Source of the DNA: Oppiella nova
Taxonomy: Eukaryota; Arthropoda; Arachnida; Sarcoptiformes; Oppiidae
Direction of reading: 5' to 3'
Length of the DNA stretch: 21,385 bases
Assembly: GCA_905397405.1 (NCBI GenBank)
Contig: CAJPVJ010000690.1
Span: 1 to 21,385 of the forward strand
The notes below the pieces were generated by a model. That model was given only the letters and a program-made list of their open reading frames with translations, ran no database searches and was not told the DNA's origin. Below are positions 1 through 9,408 of this stretch, in pieces. Positions within the stretch are counted from its first letter, which is position 1; each line of letters starts with the position of its first letter. A program made the position numbers and the translations under genes.

Positions 1-275
1 AGTATTTTATGTTTAAATGAACATGGAAATTTCACTATGAATTATAAATTATTAAGCTTATTATTAAATACAGTATTGCGAGTTTCAAATTAAGAAAATG
101 CAATTACAAATAACTTTGTATAAAGGTGTTAAATAAGTTAGATTTTTTAAAATATGAAACTTGCAAAACTTTACAAACAAATGATATTAATGGTTTTAAT
201 GCAAAGTGATCTATGTCAGATTAAATTGATTAATACACAAACTAAAGTTCAATATTTTTCAATTAAAAGATTTAG

Positions 276-763
276 AGCGAACCCTATCACTAAGGATCCG
301 GGACCATTGCCGGGCCAGTACACTGACCCACGAGACAAACACGTGGTTGAGCGTAATAATCGGCACCTACTACTACATGTTCATACCGGCCGAGGACTTT
401 GTGATCATGTTTTTGTGGTACGAACCGGACGTGTGGTTACGCGTCGTGTTTGTAATCGCGTGGTTGGGAGTCGTAGTCAACATGTTTTATGTCAACCACT
501 TGTTGATGTCAATCGGGTCCGAGGCTCACAAGTCGTACGGCTATTTGAACTCAATGATAGCCGAGCTACAGGTGCTCCGGACCAGTAAAGGTGCCGTGAA
601 TTTGCAGTTGACTATGAAAATGGTGAATTTGATTGAGAGACAGGCGGGTCCTTTAATAGGGATATATTGTTACGACTTGTTTGCGTTCACTAATTATGAG
701 TTTTACCAGTTGTGCGCCAATTGTTTCCTACAGTTCACGTTGTTTTTGGATTTTATTGATTGA
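276..763 (+). CDS. Last exon of a Gr-like 7TM protein (gene A; 5' part outside window)
   Basis: The frame runs open from a likely acceptor (TTTAG ending at 275) to TGA at 761-763, giving about 162 codons. No ATG is needed because the exon aligns residue for residue with exon 3 of the gene at 2094-3859: shared blocks include YYMxIPxEDF, NMFYxNxLL, IGxEAHKSYG, IERQAGPxIGIYC and FTNYEFYxLC. It should carry helices 5 to 7 of a membrane receptor. The order long intracellular loop, IERQAGP block, final hydrophobic stretch (LCANCFLQFTLFL) resembles the C-terminal half of arthropod gustatory receptors; this is family-level inference. Earlier exons are not in the window, and 1-275 appears to be intron. 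Synonymous positions are much richer in G and C than in its paralogue. A polyA signal AATAAA lies at 977-982. A generic multi-pass membrane protein remains possible. Confidence 0.6.
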
Positions 764-2093
764 TTATTATGTTTCAATTTTTGTGTGTCTATTGTTATCG
801 AAATGTTTGATTTGAAAAATCTCAGGTTTTTTGTTATAGAAAATTTTGAATATTAACAACTTATTTAAATAAGTCATTATTTATTATTAAGTTAGAATAA
901 TGATTAATTTAATGTAATTAATGTAATGTAATATAAAGTTTTCTTTACATACATTTATATAGTGCGCTAGCGGTTAAATAAATTTTTATTATTCTTAATT
1001 GTATTTATGCTATAGTTATACAGTATTATTAATTATATATATAATTATACAAGCATATTTTATTTTAAGAATAAACATAAATGACACCCTAATTAATTTG
1101 TATGTGGCGTTATTAATAATTAAAATACGCACTATAGTATTCATAGTTTATGTGCTCATAATTAATTTAGATAACATGCAATAAATTATTCATTATATTA
1201 AAAATTTATTATATCTGTGATTTTAAAATAAACTCAGAATTATGGATGAGTTGTGAGTCGAAATCGTTTATTTAATAAACATCTATACTTTACACGTAAG
1301 CAATAAAAAAGCTTTCGACTCGCAACTCATTCGTAGTCCTGAGTTTATTGTAAAAGCACAGATATAATGCCATAAAGTTATTAACAATAAATAAGATAAG
1401 GAATCATATTAAAAATACTCAAATAAACAAGAATATATTGTATAAGATATATACGTGTATTATAATTTATAATCTATAATAATGTATTATAGAATAAATC
1501 AGAAAAATGTAATTTATTTTTTATGTTCTTAATTATATATGTATAATACATATATATTGTATATATTGTATGATTAGTGAATATTGTGAGTGAAATAAGT
1601 TTTATATTAATTTAATATAAAATCATAACAAAACTAGTAACTTTTATAATAAATATACAAAATTAGGTATACGTATTTTAAACTAATAAATACTAGTATT
1701 TAAAACTTTAACAATATTTATTGGTCCTGTTATATAACAATATCTCAAAATGACCATTAAGAAACATGTTTTTAAAATGTAAGTCCAATATTTTTATTTA
1801 TATATTTTCATCATTTTGATTTTAAGTACAGATAGCTGTATGAATTACTTATAAAAATAGAAATATTATTATTAAGAAATATTTGGCATATGACATTAAT
1901 ATCATTTAAAAAGTAGTAATATATTTAGCTCGTTTTCATCATTAATATGATAAATGACATTTTGTTAAGTGCAAAACCAATAATTATTGATTGTCCGATT
2001 TTAAACCACTATAATATTAGCATTAATTTTTTAAACTAATCGTTTATTTTGCATTTTGCTTGCAGTTTAACGCGAATTAAAAATACCATAAAA
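764..2093 (+). other. AT-rich intergenic stretch
   Basis: No convincing gene is seen on either strand. It holds the 3' region of gene A (AATAAA at 977-982), an inverted-repeat mini-element at 1227-1349 and a TA-rich alternating tract near 1535-1570. A pyrimidine-rich TTGCTTGCAG ending at 2065 looks like a splice acceptor just upstream of the next gene's start, so a 5' UTR or upstream coding exon of that gene may lie in this stretch. Confidence 0.5.
1227..1349. repeat. Short inverted-repeat element (MITE-like)
   Basis: Arms at 1227-1263 and 1313-1349 (37 bp each) are inverted copies with a few mismatches. They begin AATAAACTCAG and end inside at GAGTCGAAA, and they enclose a 49-bp loop. The arms are richer in G and C than the surroundings. 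The size and form fit a miniature inverted-repeat transposable element; no target duplication is clear. Confidence 0.55.
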
Positions 2094-3859
2094 ATGTTTG
2101 ACAAGACAATCGATTCGTTAATCCGATGGATAATCGGCTTTAAAAAGGAGCAACATCATCCTGATAAAATAGAGGGCATTGAATTGTTTCAGGAGTTCTT
2201 CCGTAGAAACACCTTGCTCATACCTAACAGCTCGGCCGAGTATTACGCGGGTATTTATCCCCGTAAACGCAAGATTATTACCGTGTTTCAAAATTTCACG
2301 CTCTGGGTACATTTTGTCAAAATGAGCTTGTGCTTTTTGGTGCGCGATAAGTGGGTGGACATTTGGTTTTGCAACCCGTTAAGGCTAATGAAACGGGGTG
2401 CTTTAATTGAGTTGATACTGGCCATGCTGATTTTCTTTTTTAATTTTGTGTGTAAGTATAATACTTATTATGATTTCTTAATGTAAAAACATTATTAAAT
2501 ATTATTTTAAAATTCTATTAAGAAATTAAATTTTAGACAATAGTATTTAGGCAAGTTAAATTAAAGTGTTTTTTAAAATCATTATTTAATACAAAGCATG
2601 CAAAAAATTTTTATCGGTAATACTTGCATATTTCTCAAATAATACTTTAAATAACTTAATATATCATTAGGTTTACTATGTTTATTATTAATTACAGTTT
2701 TAAATATAAATATTATTATGCATATATACTGTATATTATTCAGAATATATAATAATCAATGAACTAGAATATAGAATATAGATTAAAATCCATGGACCAC
2801 ATACACAGTTACTAATACTTATAACATTAGAAATTGCTGTAGATCAAAAATTTGTTAATGTATAAATTAGAACCTAATTTGTAAACAATATTTGCAGACT
2901 CATACATGTTGTATAAGGGCGTTCAAAAGGACGAGACGTTTACGCGACTGTTTCACAAACTCGAGTTTCGTACGGATCTCGAGCTCAATGCAATTAATGA
3001 GAAATTATTCACCAGGCGCAGTATGTTTATGGCCAAGTATATTGTATTTCTCATCGAAATAGTTAAACTCGGATTTTACGTGATTTATACTGTCTTGATG
3101 GTAGCCATATACTTGCTATACCCTGGTGAATATAATATAGTAGTATTTATTGTAAATTGGGCTTGGGCATTTGTGGCTTGTCGAACCATGATGGCTATAA
3201 TGTTAACCACGTTTTACTACGTGTTTATTCTGAGCATCTATATGATATTAAGATTTCAGCAAGTTTATTTACCGTTAGAGTATACATCGACAAAAGGTAC
3301 AGTGCTCCAAGTAATTTTAATTGTATTAATCTGATCAGATTGTATTTCAAATTTAGATCTGGAGTCAAAAATAACCGCTCGTTTGGTCGAGCATAATCGG
3401 TCTAGTTTGTTGACTATGCAAACCAATGCCTGGCTAAATTACACCATGTTTGTATTTTATTACATGCTAATACCTGTTGAAGATTTTGCAGTTATATTCA
3501 TTATGTACGAAAAGGGCCTTGTTGCTCGGCTATTATTTTCACTGACAGCAGTTACGTTATTATTGAACATGTTTTATATAAATTATTTATTATCAGCCAT
3601 TGGTAGAGAAGCTCATAAATCGTATGGCTTTTTGAATGGTATTATCGCTAAGCATAATGCTAGGCTAATTAGTAGAAATGAGCCTGGTATGAACGTGAAA
3701 GTGAAGTTAAAGGTGCTAGGTCTCATTGAAAGGCAAGCGGGACCTCAGATAGGAATTTATTGCCTGAATTTGTTTCCGTTTACTAATTACGAGTTTTATG
3801 AGCTATGTGTTAATTGTTTGTTACAGTTTACCTTGTTTCTTAATGTAATTGATTTGTAA
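2094..3859 (+). CDS. Gr-like 7TM protein, complete three-exon gene (gene B)
   Basis: Three exons (2094-2451, 2898-3296, 3357-3859) join in phase 1 at both junctions to give 419 residues, the usual size of an arthropod gustatory receptor. The donor at 2452 is GTAAGT and the acceptor at 2897 is TTTGCAG; the second intron is 60 nt (GTACAG to ATTTAG). The start is the first ATG after a likely acceptor, in an AAAATG context. Hydrophobic segments lie in exon 1 (two, from about residue 62), exon 2 (two) and exon 3 (three). The C-terminal half carries IERQAGPQIGIYC and FTNYEFYELC, shared with gene A, and ends with a hydrophobic stretch containing QF (LLQFTLFL), reminiscent of the Gr TM7 end. Ligand and exact family are unknown; the receptor role is inferred from topology and motifs. 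A polyA signal is at 3947-3952. Confidence 0.65.
2452..2897 (+). other. Intron 1 of gene B
   Basis: It runs from GTAAGT to TTTGCAG, is 446 nt long, very AT-rich, and splits a TAC codon in phase 1. No feature is seen inside. Confidence 0.75.
3297..3356 (+). other. Intron 2 of gene B
   Basis: A 60-nt intron (GTACAG to AAATTTAG) in phase 1. This choice keeps exon 3 in the frame conserved with gene A, whereas the alternative donor GTAATT at 3311 would put exon 3 in the wrong frame. Confidence 0.7.
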
Positions 3860-3946
3860 ATGTTATGTTGTTTGCCACGAGGTCAATTTTACGTTAAACT
3901 AGACAAAGAAAAATTGTATATTTATTGCATATTTAAATAATATTTT

Positions 3947-3952
3947 AATAAA
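3947..3952 (+). promoter_or_regulatory. Polyadenylation signal of gene B
   Basis: AATAAA lies 88 nt after the stop codon, in an AT-rich 3' region. Confidence 0.45.
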
Positions 3953-4290
3953 ATGTTTAAAATTCATTTAATAAATTTGATAATAATATTGATGTGTCTA
4001 TTGATAGTCAACAACTATGACCAGGCACGTCCAGAATTTTTAAAACCCACTAAATGTATAATATTACTAAACTTAATAACTATCTACAACATTAGTATAC
4101 TGTGTTTTATAAATGAATGACTTTTTATTTAAAAATTATCTTCAATTTGATTTAAAATGTGAATATTTTCAGTAAACTGCAAAATAAAATTCAAATGATT
4201 ATTAAACACTTAATAAAAATAATATATAGTATAAACATTGACACACGATTTAATCAAATATGAAAACTATCTATGAGTAATAAAAACTAG

Positions 4291-4374
4291 TATTACATTG
4301 GTGCAAAAGTTCTCGCCTCTTATAACATTGCGTTCTATGGAAATTTAGGCGAGAACTTTTGCACCAATGTAATA
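4291..4374. mobile_element. 80-bp palindromic mariner-type mini-element (MADE1-like)
   Basis: Perfect 28-bp inverted arms (4291-4318 and 4347-4374, including the flanking TA on each side) enclose a 28-nt loop. The element proper is 80 bp (4293-4372), begins TTACATTGGTGCAAAAGTTC and is flanked by TA, the mariner target duplication. The block TTGGTGCAAAAGT matches the ends of the human Hsmar1 and MADE1 elements as I know them, and the length equals that of MADE1. The source transposase is not visible; the mariner at 4623-6126 has different ends. A transcript would fold into a long perfect hairpin. Confidence 0.8.
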
Positions 4375-5182
4375 TAAATCTGAGAAATTATTACTAATGT
4401 TTAAATTTCTTATTCATAAAATACTAGTGTTGTAGATATTGTATTAAACTATTAAATGCATACATCGCTAGTTGGCCGCAAACGGTCATATGTGCGCCTA
4501 TGGCTATGACTATCAAAGTTTCAATAATAAGTTAAAATGTCACATTTTTATAACCCATATTCACAATGCGAGAGTTATACTGTTTAATCATTATTGACCC
4601 AGTATGACCATCAAGAAATATATTAGGGTAGTCAACAAACATTTTGACATTTATTTTTCGGAAAATAATTGATACATTTTAATTTTGATATGATTAGACA
4701 ATGTATTCTCCACAATTCTGAGTGACCGCTTCCCAGCACTCAGGCAATCGGGACATACCAATGAACTCGCGATTTCGGTTTATTTCATAAATTGTATTCT
4801 CGTAGGCTGCTCTTAGTTCAGTTTCAGTAGTATATCGAATACCTTTGTGTGGTCTCTTTATTCTCGCAAATAAATCATAGTCACATGGGTTCAAATCAGG
4901 CGAATATGGGCTATGTTTTAGGACAGTCCATCGATGTCTATTAAAGAAACGCGTAATTTCATGATGCTTGTGTGGCCGTGCATTGTCCATCAAAATGAGT
5001 GGAGAACGAATCCGTCTTTGTTTGACCGCTGGCAACAATATGTTAGTCAAAAATGCAAAAATATTGTATGACCAACGTTTATATTTTTGGGCAAAATTTG
5101 ATAAGCAATGATCTCATTTTGATGTACTGCTGCTATCATCATTAGCTTCCAGTCCGCCATTTGCGAGCTAGTTGCTGTCGGT

Positions 5183-5248
5183 CTAAAATGAGAAATAACG
5201 GCACTAGCATAAATTTAATTTTATAAAAATTATATTTTTAATATTTAC
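5183..5248 (-). other. Intron-like GT-AG interval in the mariner transposase
   Basis: On the - strand it reads GTAAATATT to CATTTTAG. Reading through meets TAA at once, while splicing joins CG|A and keeps the transposase frame. Mariner genes usually lack introns, so this is either a gained intron or an insertion that mimics one. Confidence 0.5.
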
Positions 5249-5467
5249 CGTGGTTGATCAGGGAGACACCATCTCTTTGCAGACTCTTTATCTTGTGGGT
5301 CATAGCTTCTAATCCATGACTCATCCAAAGCGATAACTCTATCTAGCATATCACTAGATGCATGATACATTCTTAAATTTTCTTCACAGTAATCTATACG
5401 ATCTGCTTATTTTCACGGTTTAGGTCTTGTGGTTTCCACCTTGCACATATCTTTTTTGCGCCTATTT

Positions 5468-5727
5468 CACTAATCATATTAGCGACTGTTCCATGACTTA
5501 CTTTTAAATGTTCGGTCATTTCATCTTCTGTGAGATCATCTTGCTCTATAAGCAAGTCTCTATGTTTGTCTAAATTCTCCTCGGTTGCTTGTGTGTGTGN
5601 CACTAATCATATTAGCGACTGTTCCATGACTTACTTTTAAATGTTCGGCCATCTCATCTTCTGTGAGATCATCTTGCTCTATAAGCAAGTCTCTAAGTTT
5701 GTCTAAATTCTCCTCGGTTGCTTGTGT
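5468..5727. repeat. 127-bp near-identical duplication either side of an N
   Basis: 5468-5594 and 5601-5727 match apart from about three substitutions, with the single N at 5600 between them (first copy continues as a GT run). The reading frame of the transposase is repeated. This is the usual look of two contig ends that overlap but were not merged, or of two alleles or copies joined at a gap. Confidence 0.8.
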
Positions 5728-6163
5728 ACGTGGAGCACCCGGACCTGACCTGCGTTGCGTCTCTGTTCGTTCATCTTGGTCAAATTAGTAGTACAAATTA
5801 TATACTGTTTACCGTGTAAACGCTCGACTTCCAGGAATTCTTCGTAGCATACTGTGTATTTTAGGAACAGTGTCGCCCAACAGTACATGGCATTTTATAA
5901 ATGCTCTCTGATCTTGCTCGGTAATTGATGCCCGAAGTGGGTCGATTGTTGGTGACGTTGAAGTGTTAATGAAAATTATTAATATAAAAACTGAAACACA
6001 ATTGAGAAGCCATTGTTATGCGATAAAGCATAATTTAACTTATTGCGTTTTATTAACCCATTATTAGTTTTATTTTATTTATGGTTGCTTAGATCTCGTT
6101 ATCAAAATGTTTGTTGACTACCCTAATATTTAATATTTTTCCATAATAATCTATACGAATTAG

Positions 6164-6600
6164 ATGTCAAAAGTGATGATGCTGAAGTTTATTGCTCTAG
6201 GTCAGATATTACTCTTGATACTCTTAATAAATACAATATTACAATGAAATGTTTAAAATATTGCCCAAAAAATTGTTTGACCGCTGAATATAATACGAGA
6301 AGCATATCAAGTGATACACAAATTGGTAACGAATTGTGGCATAAATTAAGTCTTAATAATAGGACGACAGAGAAGGCATTGGTTTGGGACTCAACACAAC
6401 CCCTGTATGTCTATTGGGAGGAACCGGTTATGTCTCTAACAGACTATATGTCATATATTGGAGGACTGTTTGGTCTATGGTTTGGCACAAATGGCAAAGA
6501 CTTTGTTATTTGGATAATTGAGAGTCGATTCTGGGTTTGGATTTACAATAAATATCAGAATATGTTTTCAAATAATAGGGTTCATGTAATTACTAATTAA
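6164..6600 (+). CDS. DEG/ENaC-family channel, C-terminal exon
   Basis: The frame is open from 6127, with a likely acceptor GAATTAG at 6157-6163, and runs to TAA at 6598-6600. It encodes the end of the extracellular cysteine-rich domain (YCSRSDI, then CLKYCPKNC, then Y) and TM2 with its pore region: YMSYIGGLFGLWFGTN followed by a hydrophobic run with a Glu (WIIESRF). The IGG-GLW-G block before TM2 is diagnostic of degenerin/epithelial sodium channels, including the arthropod pickpocket group. The usual G-x-S selectivity filter reads G-T-N here. Earlier exons are not recognised in the window: immediately upstream is the mariner. A TA-only empty site would keep the frame open from 4588, so the mariner may have split this exon. 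AATAAA follows at 6629-6634. It may be a fragment rather than a working gene. Confidence 0.75.
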
Positions 6601-7129
6601 TATATCGTATGTTAAAACTGTTTATAAAAATAAATAAATAAATATTAATTCATAAAATTGATACTTCAAAATTAGCATTATATACTGTAATACCGCTAAA
6701 TACTCCTCAAATTATGACACGTATACTGAATAACTTACTTATTATTGAATGACCCTTAAATGTTGTAAATATGTGCAATATTAATTTTAATTTTAATTTT
6801 AGGGAAATTTTTTAATTTTGGAAACGTTTAATTTAATATCATTTTGTACATCGAAATTAATACAATGTATTCCCATTCGTAAGTTAAATAAAAAGTCTAT
6901 AATTATATAACATAACTAATCACTAATGTGCTAGATCTCTTGAAATATTAATGTTTTCATATTTTTGATAGAAACATAATTCATACTTTCATTACAACAT
7001 TATTTTCCAATCGATTCTTGATTGATAATATTTGGTATGAAAAGCCAGGTGAAAATTCATTAAAGATCATCAGTTTAATAATTAGTTGATTGAGAATAAC
7101 TACTACTAAACCAGTTTCACAACAAAATT
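6601..7129. other. AT-rich stretch without recognised gene
   Basis: It contains the AATAAA-rich 3' end of the DEG/ENaC exon at 6629-6645 and otherwise only AT-rich sequence. I see no coding signal. Confidence 0.4.
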
Positions 7130-7741
7130 ATGTATTTTCAGGCAATCGTTGTGTGTATTGCTATTCAGGCGGTGCAGTCGACACCCATAACCAATACAAA
7201 CGCCTACATAAGTGCCGCCGTATATATAAAACTTATTTATTTTATAACTATATTTATAACTATAGATAATACAGTAAATTATTGTTAATACCAGCCAGTT
7301 TCACGTATTACAATTTATTACAAATAGTAATACTTATAACATTACTAAATGTGAATGCTACCTACTTTTGAAACTTATTGGTTAATACATTACTATGTTA
7401 AAACCTATTATTCACTTATATATTACTTAATTAGGGTAAGCATATTTTGGCACGAATTAACCAAGCTAGAGAATCAAAGTATAGTGTCATTCAATACTAC
7501 AACATGAATATAACCGGTGAACGAGAACGCCGACCAAATTATCAAGATATTCATGAATGTGACCAAAGATTTCGAGACTAAGGTTTGCTTACGTTATGAG
7601 GAGCAACAGATGGCACGTATGGTCGGCACCAACTGTTACGCTGAGGTCTGAGGTCCGCAAGTCATACCCGGCCTATGAGGTGACTATCGGCGAGACAGCC
7701 TATGCTGTGACCGATTATGACCAGAGTTTTGAGAACCACTG
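7130..7741 (+). pseudogene. Small secreted protein gene, decayed, family unknown
   Basis: ATG at 7130 opens MYFQAIVVCIAIQAVQS, a good signal peptide, and the frame continues to about 7219, where GTATAT could be a donor. A second block at about 7442-7741 is GC-richer and codes for a soluble-looking chain: NENADQIIKIFMNVT, then ETKVCLRYEEQQMARM, then GTNC. It has TGA and TAA codons near 7503-7512. A 7-bp tandem duplication (GAGGTCTGAGGTC near 7643-7656) shifts the frame; removing one copy restores a run ending in DYDQSFENH and TGA. AATAAA is at 7801-7806. The two-exon link is inferred from order and composition only, and the splice phases do not fit cleanly. I do not recognise the family. Confidence 0.45.
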
Positions 7742-7800
7742 AAGAAGTTTGAGTTCTTTTTGGGTCCCCTTTTCTTCGGTGTCTATAAATTGAAGCCTTG

Positions 7801-7806
7801 AATAAA
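7801..7806 (+). promoter_or_regulatory. Polyadenylation signal of the decayed secreted-protein gene
   Basis: AATAAA follows the last coding-like block by about 60 nt, as expected for a 3' end. Confidence 0.4.
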
Positions 7807-8203
7807 GCTTTTTTTGAGACGACTTTTATTTATACTTTTGGAAATGTTTTAGTTATAACTTCACCTTGATCAATAAAATTTATTATTTTAAGCGAATATA
7901 GTGAAGTGCTTTTAATTTTCGGTCAAAACCTTTACACTCGAGTCTCCTTTCGATCAAAAGGGGTTCATAAATCTGTCGTTTCGGTCGCAACCCTTTCACA
8001 AACAGTCAAAATATGTTCACTTCCCTATTGAGGGCAGCACTAATGCTTAATTGTGCAAGGTCCTACATTCGAGACCTGAACTTTCCAAGTGCGCCACGCC
8101 GTCAGTCGGCGCTTACGGTCTCTTAGCGGGACGTAAACGTTGTAATATTCATAATGACAACTTCCGGTCAATCTATTATAGAATCACTTATAAAAATGGT
8201 TTA
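7807..8203. other. GC-richer island of unknown nature
   Basis: From about 7910 to 8160 the base composition rises sharply without an intact reading frame. The - strand has a broken frame including FVKGLRPKRQIYEPLL and RRLECKGFDRK, interrupted by a stop. I cannot assign it; an old gene fragment or retroelement remnant is possible. Confidence 0.3.
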
Positions 8204-8240
8204 CGTCTAAACTAAATTAAAATATATATTCAGGGGTATA

Positions 8241-9299
8241 TGGACTGCCGTTTGTTAAATAAACCTAAGTAAAAATGTAAGGAAACTAACTCTAACACAA
8301 ACCCATTTAAACATATACAGGGTGTACTAGTCATTTGTCCAATAATTGACTATATCTTTTTAAATTTAATTTACATCAATTCAGATAATGGTAGGAAAAT
8401 AAATAGTAGTGGGATTGAAAGCCTATCAAATGTAGTATAATTTAAGATTTTAGATGACCTCTTAATAGGCAATGGTCTAAGAGTAAATTAGGTTTGTTGA
8501 ACATGTCCGATGATTGACCACAACAATTCAAACTTTTATATCTCTTATACTAATACAGATAATTATGCCGGCTAAATTGCAAATTAACAAGCACATGTAA
8601 TACCTAGAAACTAGTATCTTAGCCAAAGAAATTATATAAACCTTGATGAGTTTTTCAAAGAAAATTTAAATATATCGTTTTGATCAAATTTGACAATTAA
8701 AAATTAACAATAATATTTTATGTAGATATAATAAGATTAGTAGCCAGGTCATTATTTACTGCATATTGTGGCCCGTTATCATACGATTTATACCCATGTT
8801 ATAAAATATCTGTTATATGCTCATATGCTTTGTATAATAAGAAATTATCATTATATGTTTTATTGAGTTAAAATTTTACATCCTTAATAATAAGAATATT
8901 TAATGGTCGAAATATATAGTATGTAAGTGGTAGTACTTATTAATAAAATAATTATAATTGATACTCTAAGATTACTCATAATTATTGAGGTCGATTTGCC
9001 AGAAATAAAATTTACATTGAATCCTATGCATTTTTTATTGGACAAGTGACTAGTACACCCTGTACTGTTTGTTGCATATACTATATGTTTATATCTCTGT
9101 TGATATAATAAAAAGTACTTCTCATAAAATCTTTAATATTTTAATCTTCTGAGTAATACCTATGGAAAAGCTTACGGAAACACAAAATAGTATGAATTTC
9201 AAAATGTACTTTACGTATTATCAGGCCTCATATGGGTTTGTGCTAGAGTTATAGTTTTCTTACATTTTTACTTAGGGTTTTTATGCAGCCGGTAGTCCA
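8241..9299. mobile_element. Non-autonomous TA-target element, host of a nested element
   Basis: Imperfect inverted ends of about 65-70 bp (8241-8305 and 9233-9299) start TGGACTGCCG / TGGACTACCG, share AACCTAAGTAAAAATGT or close variants, and finish at ACACAAACCCAT. TA flanks both sides (8239-8240 and 9300-9301). It interrupts a 50-bp repeat unit: joining the flanks at TA restores the unit. No coding capacity is seen; most of its interior is the element at 8318-9062. Confidence 0.7.
8318..9062. mobile_element. Nested TA-target MITE, CAGGGTGTACTAGTCA ends
   Basis: The 28-bp terminal inverted repeats (8318-8345 and 9035-9062) differ at one position and start CAGGGTGTACTAGTCA. TA flanks at 8316-8317 and 9063-9064. 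The 745-bp interior is AT-rich with no reading frame. It sits inside the element at 8241-9299. Confidence 0.8.
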
Positions 9300-9408
9300 T
9301 ATGTTAAACAGGCACACCTAAACTAAATTAAAATATATATTCAGGGGTATATGTCAAACAGGCACACCTAAACTCAATTAAAATATTATATATTCAGGGG
9401 TATATGTA

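Larger units (their letters stand above)
4694..5995 (-). pseudogene. Mariner transposase (DD34D), inactivated
   Basis: On the - strand one can read, in order, an N-terminal block QRAFIKCHVLLGD (near 5905), RRSGPGAPRT (near 5740), a helix-turn-helix segment ending ARWKPQDL, the first catalytic Asp in LDESW (near 5325), the second in MDNARPH (near 4985) and the third in SPDLNPCDYDLF. The spacing between the last two Asp is 34 residues, the mariner pattern. Damage: two in-frame TAA codons near 5775-5815 between the AFTR block and the RRSGPGAPRT block, frame changes near 5403 and 5060, and a duplicated stretch across the N at 5600. A 66-nt interval at 5183-5248 looks like an intron, because removing it rejoins the CLPDQPR block to the next. 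The family call is firm; the element cannot be autonomous as read. Confidence 0.85.
4623..6126 (-). mobile_element. Degenerate mariner transposon with 25-bp perfect TIRs
   Basis: The ends are TTAGGGTAGTCAACAAACAT at 4623 and its inverse finishing at 6126. The match is perfect for 25 bp (27 with the flanking TA), and TA sits at 4621-4622 and 6127-6128. The 1504-bp length is longer than a typical 1.3-kb mariner, partly because of a 127-bp duplication at an N. It encodes one broken transposase on the - strand. It lies between a mini-element and a DEG/ENaC exon, ending about 40 bp before the recognised exon start. Confidence 0.9.

Noticed and set aside
154-588. 144-codon open frame overlapping gene A's exon
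   Set aside because: It is a shifted-frame shadow; the conserved receptor reading is in the frame ending at 763.
999-1184. 61-codon hydrophobic open frame
   Set aside because: Low-complexity Ile/Tyr/Leu translation of AT-rich DNA, with no homologue among the neighbours.
4424-4525. Minus-strand hydrophobic reading (LIVIAIGAHMTVCGQLAMYA) in a slightly GC-richer patch
   Set aside because: Only about 33 codons, no splice sites or partner exon found; too weak to call an exon.
8040-8110. tRNA-like A-box and B-box pieces on the minus strand (GTGGCGCACTTGG, GTCTCGAATG)
   Set aside because: The boxes are only about 10 nt apart and no cloverleaf can be drawn, so neither a tRNA nor a tRNA-derived SINE is supported.
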